This document shows positions 36,530-44,536 of a stretch of DNA of 64,000 bases, one piece after another; position 1 is the first letter of the stretch, and each line of letters begins with the position of its first letter. Below the pieces are notes generated by a model. The model made no database searches. It saw only the letters and a program-made list of their open reading frames with translations, and had not been told where the DNA came from. A program made the translations under genes and the position numbers. The stretch comes from Chitinophagaceae bacterium (lineage in GTDB: Bacteria > Bacteroidota > Bacteroidia > Chitinophagales > UBA10324): assembly GCA_016717285.1 (NCBI GenBank), contig JADKFU010000005.1:163501-227500 (forward strand), in the 5' to 3' direction.

Positions 36530-38476
36530 TTATAACCGTATGACTTTAAAAATATAGCGACCTTGATTGGTCAATACTTCCAAAAAATACATACCGTTAT
36601 TCGCCGGCAACCGAATGGAAATGGAAGATGCATTATCATGAACCGAAACATTTGATTGCAATGTTCCATCCGCGTCATAGATATTCACGTCACCAATTAT
36701 CAGGTGCTGATTATTGATCACCTGAACAAGTCCTGATTCACTCAGCGTATTCTTTACTGTGATGTTTAATTGGCCTGAAAGATTTGCATCTGCTAATATA
36801 AAAGGTGTCTGCAATTGTGTTGAAGACAGCAGGACAGGTGTTCGATCAGCAGAAAAGTACATGTTCTTAAATGTATCAATAGCTGAGCTGCTGTATGAAA
36901 ACATTTCTTCGAGATATCGTGGCGGAACACTTTGAAAATACATGCCGGCATAAACATTTAAAATTCCGTTTACGCCATTTACAGGAATGTGATAATGCAC
37001 GAAATCCATTCCTGAACCTTCCACCGCATTTGTTTTATTGAAGTCGGGATCATTCAGTGCATCGCCAACTATTTGAACCGTATCATAATCAGGATGGGTA
37101 GAAACAAATCCTTCCGGTGGCAGGCGATTGTCCTTGATCATGTGATCTGCGCGTTCCAGAACGGTGGTAACATCATTGTTTACATCACCCATAATCATTT
37201 CATACAACTGAACCTGGGACGATTTTTTTATGACATCGTAGTGTGGCTCATAGGAAGGATCAATATTGAACACTTCAAAATTTGAATCGAAAGTGCCGGA
37301 TTGAAAAACAGTATCCAGGTTTTGATCAGTTACTACCAGCTGTAATACCGCTCGACGGCTGGGATATCCTGAAGGAAATTTATGACCTGCTTTATTGCTG
37401 ACCCGCACTTTTATAAATAGTGTATCGGTTGCGATGCTGTCAACAAATATGGACAATCCAACTGTCTTTTGCTGAAGCAGGCGGTAGGTTGCGGCCAGTG
37501 TCGAATCAAAATTGATATCCGGTGCGGTAATTCCGAGGGCTTCTTTATTCTCTTTGATCAGGTTTACCATAAAAACATTTCCTCCGGCAAACTGATGCTG
37601 GTTAAACGGTGAGCGTGGGGCGAGCGCAAGAATATTATTGGCAATGATGATAGAATCTTTCAATTGTGGCATGTGGCACGACTGGCAGGTAATATTATCC
37701 TGTGAAAAAGCGGAGTTCAGCCATTCATGATAAGTGGCTTGCTCAATAAATGTGTTGCCGGTATAGTTGCCTTCGAGATCTGCTGTATGCGTGATGAGCG
37801 TATGGCACGATGAACAGACCTGCGATTTACTCATGTGTGTACTGTATGTTGGCGTAAATCCTTCATACAATTGCATGGGTCCGGTGAGTGGATTTTGAAA
37901 GGGACCGAATTCTTTTTTAGTAGTGTCATAGGGAATTGCACCGGAGAAAGCAGTACCGAGATTTTCAGTTCCTATTTCATGACAACCGCCGCAGGAAACG
38001 CCATCCAGGCCAAGTGTATCATTCATAAGATCGTCGATGGTGTAGCTTGTGGCCCCATGAAATACTGCAGTAAAATGCCCTAATGGCGCGTGACAGGCTG
38101 TGCACTTTGTTTGCAATTCGCCGGCATGGCCGGGATTTACAAGAATTTCATGACTCACTTTTGCGCGCCACAACGGATCTTTTGCGGAATTGGCCATCAT
38201 GGTTGTTTGCCAATCATCGTATAAATTGATGTCGGTTCCGTTTGAATCAACATTTGCAACTTGCAACGTATCGTAACCGTGACATCCTTTACAACGAATA
38301 GATTCCAGAAAGTACTGGCCTGAGTCAATTGGAGAGCGAACACCTTCTTCATCAAAGTATGACATTTCCAGTTTGCTGTGGAAGGATTCCGCATCGTTTT
38401 TTTTAACAGCAGCAAAACTCAGTACTATCACAGCGCCAATGGCAATCACTGAAAAAAGGCGTCTGGATAACAGCAT
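36530..38476 (-). CDS. Five-heme c-type cytochrome with T9SS sorting domain
   Basis: The 648-residue protein has a signal peptide (about 1-24). Five CxxCH heme c sites lie at 62-66 (CKGCH), 125-129 (CTACH), 162-166 (CGGCH), 221-225 (CSSCH) and 264-268 (CQSCH), all in the first 270 residues. Extra histidines (for example HMSKSQ, GHAGE) could be distal ligands. A beta-rich region follows, then a C-terminal type-A-like sorting domain (VNIYDADGTLQSN... YFLEVLTNQGRYIFKVIRL). It probably carries electrons at or outside the outer membrane. No other cytochrome gene is adjacent. Partner and electron acceptor unknown. Confidence 0.85.
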   Translation of the reverse strand: MLLSRRLFSVIAIGAVIVLSFAAVKKNDAESFHSKLEMSYFDEEGVRSPIDSGQYFLESIRCKGCHGYDTLQVANVDSNGTDINLYDDWQTTMMANSAKDPLWRAKVSHEILVNPGHAGELQTKCTACHAPLGHFTAVFHGATSYTIDDLMNDTLGLDGVSCGGCHEIGTENLGTAFSGAIPYDTTKKEFGPFQNPLTGPMQLYEGFTPTYSTHMSKSQVCSSCHTLITHTADLEGNYTGNTFIEQATYHEWLNSAFSQDNITCQSCHMPQLKDSIIIANNILALAPRSPFNQHQFAGGNVFMVNLIKENKEALGITAPDINFDSTLAATYRLLQQKTVGLSIFVDSIATDTLFIKVRVSNKAGHKFPSGYPSRRAVLQLVVTDQNLDTVFQSGTFDSNFEVFNIDPSYEPHYDVIKKSSQVQLYEMIMGDVNNDVTTVLERADHMIKDNRLPPEGFVSTHPDYDTVQIVGDALNDPDFNKTNAVEGSGMDFVHYHIPVNGVNGILNVYAGMYFQSVPPRYLEEMFSYSSSAIDTFKNMYFSADRTPVLLSSTQLQTPFILADANLSGQLNITVKNTLSESGLVQVINNQHLIIGDVNIYDADGTLQSNVSVHDNASSISIRLPANNGMYFLEVLTNQGRYIFKVIRL

Positions 38477-38544
38477 GATGTGTATGGATGAGGAATTGCG
38501 AATATAAAAATAAGACCGGCAAACTTATTTTCAGCAATTTGGGG

Positions 38545-38600
38545 AAAAAAAAAAAACCCCCCCCCCCGGGGGGGGGGGGGGGGGGGGCGGGGCGGGGCGG
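38545..38600. other. Homopolymer run A12-C11-G20 (likely assembly artefact)
   Basis: A (38545-38556), C (38557-38567) and G (38568-38587) runs are followed by CGGGGCGGGGCGG. No natural function is evident in this AT-rich genome; it resembles dark-cycle poly-G read ends joined into a contig. The two flanks may not be truly adjacent. Confidence 0.8.
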
Positions 38601-38734
38601 ACCAAAGAGGGGTGGTAAAAAATTAAGATTCAAACAATTCTTAGGTAGATCAATTGCAATATTCTTGCTTGATGTTGGTGGAATTTTCTTAATTTCATAC
38701 CAATTCCATTTTCAGCACCCATAAATTTATTTCC

Positions 38735-39163
38735 ATGAAAGTAAATGACATACTCCGCCGTAAGAACAATCAGATTTTTGCCGTTTCACCTGATGGGACT
38801 GTTTATGACGCGTTAAAGTTAATGGCAGAAAAGAATCTGGGAGGTGTGCTGGTAATGAATGATGATCAGTTAGTAGGAATTTTCACCGAACGGGATTATG
38901 CCCGCAAAGTGATCTTGCTGGGGCGTGCTTCAAAGGATACACCGATTACCGAAGTCATGACTTCACACGTGCGCACTATAACCAGGGAAACGGAGATTGA
39001 TGAGTGCATGAAAATGATGACTGAAAAAAATATCCGGCACTTGCCGGTTTTGGAAAATACAAAGGTAATCGGCCTCGTCTCGATTGGCGATGTGGTAAAG
39101 TTGCTGATTGAAGAACAGAAGGGTATTATTGAACATTTGCAGAGTTATATAGCAGGACAATAA
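38735..39163 (+). CDS. Tandem CBS-domain regulatory protein
   Basis: The 142-residue protein consists of two CBS domains (about 8-62 and 73-130). The first includes AVSPDGTVYDALKLMAEKNL and GIFTERDYARKV; the second TEIDECMKMMTEKNIRHLPV and GLVSIGDVVKLLI. Such free-standing pairs bind adenine nucleotides and tune partner proteins. The start ATG is preceded by AT-rich sequence with a near -7 (TAAATTTA). Partner unknown. Its stop codon lies inside a large hairpin-forming repeat. Confidence 0.9.
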   Translation: MKVNDILRRKNNQIFAVSPDGTVYDALKLMAEKNLGGVLVMNDDQLVGIFTERDYARKVILLGRASKDTPITEVMTSHVRTITRETEIDECMKMMTEKNIRHLPVLENTKVIGLVSIGDVVKLLIEEQKGIIEHLQSYIAGQ

Positions 39164-39248
39164 AGGGTTTGAATTGTTTAGCATGTTTATGGTATTTAAA
39201 GGGTTGGGTTCAAAAACCCTTTAAACGATTCAAACTCTTCAAACCCTT
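39163..39248. repeat. Nested inverted repeat of AAGGGTTT/AAACCCTT words
   Basis: Outer arms AAGGGTTTGAA (39163-39173) and TTCAAACCCTT (39238-39248) enclose inner arms TTTAAAGGGTT (39195-39205) and AACCCTTTAAA (39215-39225). It overlaps the CBS stop codon and could fold into one long hairpin that also ends transcription. Confidence 0.65.
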
Positions 39249-39280
39249 CGCTACCTTAGCGCAAAATTTCCAGCGCATCC

Positions 39281-40285
39281 ATGCCCTTTATTTTCGTAGT
39301 AGGAAACAGCCGAAGCGGTACCACCATGATGGGACGTATCCTCAGCAATCATGAGAAAGTGCACACGTTTCCGGAGCTCCATTTTTTTGAACAAATGTGG
39401 TCGGGCAAGGATAAAGACAAAATCTTATCGAATGAAGAAAGTGTAAAGCTTGCTGCGCGCCTGATTAATATTTCTGCTGCGGGTTATTTTGCGAAGAAGG
39501 AGCCGGAGAAATATTTTGATGAAGCAGGTAAAATCATCCATGAAATTCCCGGCAGCGAATGCACTTCCTTAAGAATCTTTGCAGCGGTAATTCAGCATGA
39601 ATCATTAAAACACGGGAAGCAATTTCCATGTGATCAGACACCACAGAACGTGTTTTATATTTCAGAAATACTGGAAGCTTTTCCCGATTCTTATTTCATC
39701 AATATGGTGCGTGATCCCAGAGACGTATTGTTATCACAGAAAAGAAAATGGAAGCGGCGTTTTCTCGGTGGCTCTCATGCAACATGGTATGAAACAATCC
39801 GCGCATGGACCAACTATCATCCGCTTACCATCAGCAAACTCTGGAATTCGGCCATCCGGGCACGAGATAATGTGAAAGACAGGAGAGTGATGAGTGTTCA
39901 GTTTGAATCGCTTTTGAAAGATCCTGATAAGGCAATTGAAAGCATCTGCTTTTTTCTTCAACTTCCATTTTCTGCTAAGCTGAAAGAAGTGCCACAGGTT
40001 GGTTCCTCCAGTGGCATGGATAAAAAAGAAGTGAAAGGTATAAATTCAGATCGTGCGCAGAGCTGGGGCAAAGGCGGACTAAGCCCGACAGAGATCTGGT
40101 TTTGTCAACGGTCCTGCGCGCATTACATGAAGGAGTTTGGATATGAACCGGTAAAAGTTTCCGCTAATCCTTTGAGCATACTTTTTTATTACCTCATTTT
40201 TCCGGTGAAGCTTGGTTTTGCATTTTTGCTGAATCTGCACAGGATGAAGAATATTGTAGAGACGGTAAAAAAGCGGATGAGGTGA
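39281..40285 (+). CDS. Sulfotransferase 7 (Sulfotransfer_3-like)
   Basis: The 334-residue protein begins PFIFVVGNSRSGTTMMGRIL (2-21), a PAPS loop with SRSGTT instead of the KxGTT of the cluster enzymes. FINMVRDPRDVLLSQKRKWK supplies the 3'-phosphate motif. This places it in the Sulfotransfer_3 branch, distinct from the six heparan-like paralogues at 18-28 kb. A C-terminal hydrophobic segment (NPLSILFYYLIFPVKLGFAFLL) may anchor it to the membrane. It stands alone, 118 bp after the CBS gene. Acceptor unknown; it need not act on the same polymer. Confidence 0.8.
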   Translation: MPFIFVVGNSRSGTTMMGRILSNHEKVHTFPELHFFEQMWSGKDKDKILSNEESVKLAARLINISAAGYFAKKEPEKYFDEAGKIIHEIPGSECTSLRIFAAVIQHESLKHGKQFPCDQTPQNVFYISEILEAFPDSYFINMVRDPRDVLLSQKRKWKRRFLGGSHATWYETIRAWTNYHPLTISKLWNSAIRARDNVKDRRVMSVQFESLLKDPDKAIESICFFLQLPFSAKLKEVPQVGSSSGMDKKEVKGINSDRAQSWGKGGLSPTEIWFCQRSCAHYMKEFGYEPVKVSANPLSILFYYLIFPVKLGFAFLLNLHRMKNIVETVKKRMR

Positions 40286-40459
40286 TTGAAAACGAAATTA
40301 CTTTCTGCGCTGACAATCAGCTTGAATAAAAGAACTTATATTGGATCATAAAGGGTTCCAGCCTCAAATAACCAAGCCTTGCACTTATTGAAAGTCAGAA
40401 CGGTGCGTGTATTGCAAAAAGTCTAAACTATTTCAAAATACATTGTAATAAAAAGCACA

Positions 40460-41035
40460 ATGAATAAACTCATCACCTTCTTAGCAAATAGCCAAAAACA
40501 TTTTATTAATCTGGCGAGAATATCGATTCTTATCGTAATGGTTTGGATTGGAGGGCTCAAGGCATTTCAATATGAAGCGGATGGCATTGTTCCATTTGTT
40601 GCGAATAGTCCATTGATGTCTTTCTTTTATAACAAAAAAGCACCGGAGTACAATGAATATAAAAACCCCGAAGGAAAAACAGTTCAGAAGAACATTGATT
40701 GGCACAAGGAAAACGGCACCTATATTTTTGCTTACGGCTTAGGAACAGTGATCGTAATTATTGGATTGCTCACCTTCCTGGGTATCTGGTTTCCTAAAAT
40801 CGGACTCTTGGGCGCACTGTTTACTGTTGGAATGTCAGCAGTTACGTTGACATTTTTGATTACAACCCCTGAAGTGTATGTTCCAAATCTGGGAGGAGAT
40901 TTTCCCACCCCGCAATACGGATTTCCATACTTATCCGGCGCAGGCAGATTGGTAATAAAAGATGTGATTATGATGGCGGCAGGATTAATATGTGCATCAG
41001 ACAGTGCAAGAAGGTTTTTAGGAAAAACGCAGTAA
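40460..41035 (+). CDS. DUF417/YkgB-family inner-membrane protein
   Basis: The 191-residue protein has four membrane helices and family landmarks IVMVWIGGLKAFQYEADGIVPFVANSPLM (about 25-53), GLLTFLGIWFPKIGLLGA and PYLSGAGRLVIKDVIMMA. E. coli RclC, of this family, is linked to reactive-chlorine resistance, which makes a role in oxidative stress possible here; this is inference only. It stands alone and converges with a small membrane protein gene. Confidence 0.85.
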   Translation: MNKLITFLANSQKHFINLARISILIVMVWIGGLKAFQYEADGIVPFVANSPLMSFFYNKKAPEYNEYKNPEGKTVQKNIDWHKENGTYIFAYGLGTVIVIIGLLTFLGIWFPKIGLLGALFTVGMSAVTLTFLITTPEVYVPNLGGDFPTPQYGFPYLSGAGRLVIKDVIMMAAGLICASDSARRFLGKTQ

Positions 41036-41084
41036 GCACTGCACGAGGAAGGATCTTTAATATTGTAGTTTAATTAAATTTTGT

Positions 41085-41312
41085 TCACAACCCTTCCTTC
41101 GTAAAATGCGGTCCCATCACTTCAATCAGGAAGATGATGATCAGCAGCATTCCAAGGAAAAAGAAAGCTATGCCAATTATACTTTTATCCAGTTCAATTC
41201 CGGAGAAATAGATAGAACGTTTGCTTAAGAAAGTCCTGCCCGTGAAAGTGAGGATGCCGAATATCAAAACTAAAATGCCGGCCAACAGAATGATGAGGTA
41301 GAATAGATTCAT
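41085..41312 (-). CDS. Small two-helix membrane protein, unknown function
   Basis: The start is set at the ATG at 41312 (MNLFYLIILLAGILVLIFG), which opens directly with a membrane helix; an in-frame ATG at 41405 would add 31 unlikely residues. The 75-residue protein has two helices (about 3-22 and 41-65) around a short basic loop (RTFLSKRSIYFSGIELDKS). I do not recognise the family. Confidence 0.55.
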   Translation of the reverse strand: MNLFYLIILLAGILVLIFGILTFTGRTFLSKRSIYFSGIELDKSIIGIAFFFLGMLLIIIFLIEVMGPHFTKEGL

Positions 41313-41853
41313 ATTTTTAGATGCAGACTGTAAACCTAAGCAGAAACATTTTCTTCCTATCACTAAAAATAAAAGTATTTCGTTTGGCAGAATGCCGGTC
41401 TGCACACTAAATAATGATGTGCGAATGACTTTAATTCAATGTGCATATTATTTTGTTTAATCCGGGCAATTTTCTCCTGTTCCAGTTATGATACCAACCT
41501 CAGTACGAGGGTAAATTTTTAACCATCCACAGCATAAATCTGAATATTTAGAAGTTGCCCTCCTCGCTGTTTTTGGCTTCATTTTATTTAAAAAAACATT
41601 GGTTTAATATTCAAATTAATGCTGTCCAGCATTTGTCTGGCAGGTATTTTAGGAAGCATATGCAGGTTATCATACCGTTAAAAAATAATTTTCACCCGGC
41701 TAAATTCTTAAACAGGAATTATTTCACAACAAAAATTTCATTTGATACCAAAGTTTATGCAGTCTGGTATTTGTCTGGCAGGTTTATTAGGATTAAGGTG
41801 ATGAGTGGACATACATTCAACAAATTTTTTTCACACCACTAAACCCTTACATC
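41313..41853. other. Gene-free region with decayed tandem copies of the next gene's start
   Basis: ATTTGTCTGGCAGGT occurs at 41631-41645 and 41769-41783 (138 bp apart). TCACAACAAAAATTTC occurs at 41724-41739 and again inside the downstream gene at 41864-41879 (140 bp apart). The pattern suggests two or three degenerate tandem copies of a roughly 138-bp unit covering the leader and signal-peptide codons. Confidence 0.55.
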
Positions 41854-43224
41854 ATGAAGCACATCACAACAAAAATTTCCGTTTGTATTTGCTGTCTGGT
41901 CCTATCTGCCAGTATTGCTTTCGCAGCCGATCCAACTACATCAGCACCCGCGCCAACTCAACAGGCAGCCGATGTCATTTCTCTTTTCAGCAATGCCTAT
42001 TCTAACGTACCCATAGATACGTGGTCTGCAGTTTGGGATGCAGCAGACGTTAGTGATTATGTGATTGGAACAAGCGATTCAGTAAAAAAATACAGTAACC
42101 TCAGCTTTTGTGGTATTGAGTTTACCACCAATACCATTAATGCTAACAGCATGACGCGTTTTCATGTTAATATGTGGACGCCGGATGCAACCTTCTTTAA
42201 AATTAAGCTGGTTGATTTTGGTGCCGATGGATTATTTGGTGGCGGTGATGATTCAGAGCATGAACTGACCTACAATACCACCACTTCGCCTGCTGTAGTA
42301 GTAAATAGCTGGATAACTTTTGACATACCGCTTTCCAGTTTTACGGGCCTTACCTCCAAGCAGCACCTTGCACAACTGCTGTTTGTTTCGGCAGGGAATA
42401 CTGCTTTTATTGACAATGTCTATCTCTATAATGGCGCAATTGCACCTACTTCACCTAGTGTATCTGCACCCACTCCTACGGAACTTCCTTCAAAAGTTGT
42501 TTCACTATTCAGCAATGCTTACAGTAATGTACCTGTTGATACCTGGTCTGCGGTTTGGGATCTGGCCAATCTAAGTAGCTATGTAATCGGCTCCAGTGAT
42601 TCGATAAAAAAATACACCAATCTTGTTTTTAGCGGTACTGAATTCACTACTCAAACAGTTGATGCCAGCAATTTGACATATTTCCATCTTGACATTTGGA
42701 CGCCGGATGCTTCGACCTTCAACATTAAACTCGTGGATTTTGGAGCAGATGGTTTATTCGGTGGCGGAGATGATTCCGAGCATGAGTTAGCATACAATGC
42801 AACAACTTCGCCTGCGGTGGTCACCAATGCCTGGGTAAGTTTTGACATACCACTTGCTAATTTTACCAATTTGACTTCCAGGGGCCACCTTGCGCAATTG
42901 CTGTTCGTTTCAGGAGGCAATACTGTTTTTGTTGACAATGTTTATTTCTTCAAAGGAAAACCTGCAGGTTCAACGCATGAAGTATCAGATTATCAGATTG
43001 TACCCAATCCTGCGATTGATTGGATGAATGTTCATCAACTATCAGGTGGTGGCGGGCTTCGTGAAATGCAGCAGGTAACGATCTATGATCTGTACGGAAG
43101 GTTATGGTATAACGCGCCTGTAGTTTCAGGCAATATCAATGTGGCTGCATTGCCGCATGGAATTTACCGGCTTGGTTTTAATTCTGAAAATGTGAAATAC
43201 GATCTGCCGTTTATCAAACAATAA
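41854..43224 (+). CDS. T9SS-secreted protein with duplicated beta-sandwich domain
   Basis: The 456-residue protein has a signal peptide (1-24). Two tandem copies of a domain of about 175 residues follow (about 38-200 and 213-373). They are near-identical in blocks such as SLFSNAYSNVP, DTWSAVWD, KLVDFGADGLFGGGDDSEHE, TTSPAVV and HLAQLLFVS. The fold looks like a carbohydrate-binding or galactose-binding-like beta-sandwich, often found attached to laminarinases. The C-terminus (about 380-456, DYQIVPNPAIDWMNV) is a T9SS sorting domain very similar to that of the next T9SS gene at 44537. There is no catalytic domain. It may bind a glycan at the surface. Confidence 0.75.
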   Translation: MKHITTKISVCICCLVLSASIAFAADPTTSAPAPTQQAADVISLFSNAYSNVPIDTWSAVWDAADVSDYVIGTSDSVKKYSNLSFCGIEFTTNTINANSMTRFHVNMWTPDATFFKIKLVDFGADGLFGGGDDSEHELTYNTTTSPAVVVNSWITFDIPLSSFTGLTSKQHLAQLLFVSAGNTAFIDNVYLYNGAIAPTSPSVSAPTPTELPSKVVSLFSNAYSNVPVDTWSAVWDLANLSSYVIGSSDSIKKYTNLVFSGTEFTTQTVDASNLTYFHLDIWTPDASTFNIKLVDFGADGLFGGGDDSEHELAYNATTSPAVVTNAWVSFDIPLANFTNLTSRGHLAQLLFVSGGNTVFVDNVYFFKGKPAGSTHEVSDYQIVPNPAIDWMNVHQLSGGGGLREMQQVTIYDLYGRLWYNAPVVSGNINVAALPHGIYRLGFNSENVKYDLPFIKQ

Positions 43225-43246
43225 AGGACAACTAATATTCGATGGA

Positions 43247-43283
43247 AATGGAAAGGGCGACTTTAGATGTCGCCCTTTCCATT
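43247..43283 (+). terminator. Strong hairpin, probable terminator
   Basis: A perfect 15-bp stem (43247-43261 with 43269-43283) and 7-nt loop lie 22 bp after the stop codon. A pronounced T-run is missing, so it may also be an RNA-stability element. Confidence 0.6.
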
Positions 43284-43478
43284 ACGCCGTATTTATTTTA
43301 AAGGCAATATAAACTTCGGAAGAAGGATTGCAATTTGCCGGTCAGCAGTTTAACAAAATCAAGAGGTCGAAGCAGTATCATCACTCAGCATCACGATAGT
43401 CTTAAAAAGGGCATCATATGAATTGACGCATGCTGCAATTACAGCATTGTGTATTTTTACGCCTCAAATAAAATATTC

Positions 43479-44486
43479 ATGAAAGTAGCAGTCGTAGGTG
43501 CCACAGGATTAGTGGGTACAACCATGCTAAAAATATTGGAAGAACGTAATTTCCCGGTAGGAGCATTACTGGCAGTAGCGTCTGAAAAATCCGCAGGAAA
43601 GGAAATTTTATTCAACAATAAAAGCTATAGCGTAATTGGCTTGGAAGAAGCCGTGAAGCAAGAACCTGATATCGCCATCTTTTCAGCAGGTGCTGCTGTT
43701 TCGCGTGAGTGGGCACCAAAATTTGCAGCGGCAGGAACTACTGTAATTGATAATTCCTCCTGCTGGAGAATGGATCCGTTGGTGCCGTTGATTGTTCCGG
43801 AAATTAATGCCGGCATTCTGACGGAAAATGATAAGATCATTGCGAACCCGAATTGTTCGACCATTCAAATGGTAATGGTATTGAATCCGCTGCATCTGAA
43901 ATATAAGATCAAACGCATTGTTGTTTCCACCTATCAATCAGTAAGTGGAACTGGAGTAAAAGCGGTGGATCAACTCATGAGTGAACGCAAAGGTGAAACT
44001 GCATTAATGGCGTATCCACATCCTATTGATCTGAATTGCCTTCCGCATATCGATTCATTTCTTGAAAACGGATACACGAAGGAAGAAATGAAAATGGTGA
44101 ATGAAACAAGGAAGATTATGCGTGAGGAGAGTATACAGGTTTCACCAACTACTGTACGCGTGCCGGTAAAAGGCGGTCATTCAGAAAGTGTGAATGTGGA
44201 ATTTGAAAATGACTTTGAGCTGAAGGACATTTATCAGCTTCTGAATCATACAGCGGGCGTAGTGGTGCAGGATGATCCCTTCAATAATATTTATCCGATG
44301 CCAATATACGCTGAAGGAAAAGATGAAGTGTTTGTTGGACGTATTCGTCGTGATACATCTCAACCGAATACGCTGAACTGCTGGATCGTTTCTGATAACC
44401 TTCGCAAAGGAGCAGCGACTAATGCTGTTCAGATTGCAGAATATTTATTGATGAAGAAGTTGATTAATGCGAATGTGCTTCATTAA
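43479..44486 (+). CDS. asd: Aspartate-semialdehyde dehydrogenase
   Basis: The 335-residue enzyme reduces aspartyl phosphate to aspartate semialdehyde in lysine, threonine, methionine and diaminopimelate synthesis. VAVVGATGLVGTTMLKIL (3-20) is the NADP loop, NPNCSTIQ (123-130) holds catalytic Cys126, and VPVKGGHSESV carries the active-site histidine. The start at 43479 is chosen because the Rossmann strand begins there; a TATTTTTA -7-like element at 43452-43459 precedes it. It is a single housekeeping gene between two T9SS cargo genes. Confidence 0.93.
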   Translation: MKVAVVGATGLVGTTMLKILEERNFPVGALLAVASEKSAGKEILFNNKSYSVIGLEEAVKQEPDIAIFSAGAAVSREWAPKFAAAGTTVIDNSSCWRMDPLVPLIVPEINAGILTENDKIIANPNCSTIQMVMVLNPLHLKYKIKRIVVSTYQSVSGTGVKAVDQLMSERKGETALMAYPHPIDLNCLPHIDSFLENGYTKEEMKMVNETRKIMREESIQVSPTTVRVPVKGGHSESVNVEFENDFELKDIYQLLNHTAGVVVQDDPFNNIYPMPIYAEGKDEVFVGRIRRDTSQPNTLNCWIVSDNLRKGAATNAVQIAEYLLMKKLINANVLH

Positions 44487-44536
44487 GCAACCGTCATTTT
44501 TGAAATTAATTTTGTTCACTTCACTGGAATTCTTTC

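Noticed and set aside
38403..38724. Frames reading through the poly-C/poly-G tract (polyproline and polyglycine peptides)
   Set aside because: They are translations of a homopolymer that is probably an assembly artefact.
41555..41842. 95-codon plus-strand frame before the beta-sandwich gene
   Set aside because: Its sequence is made of degenerate repeats of the following gene's leader, with no recognisable fold.
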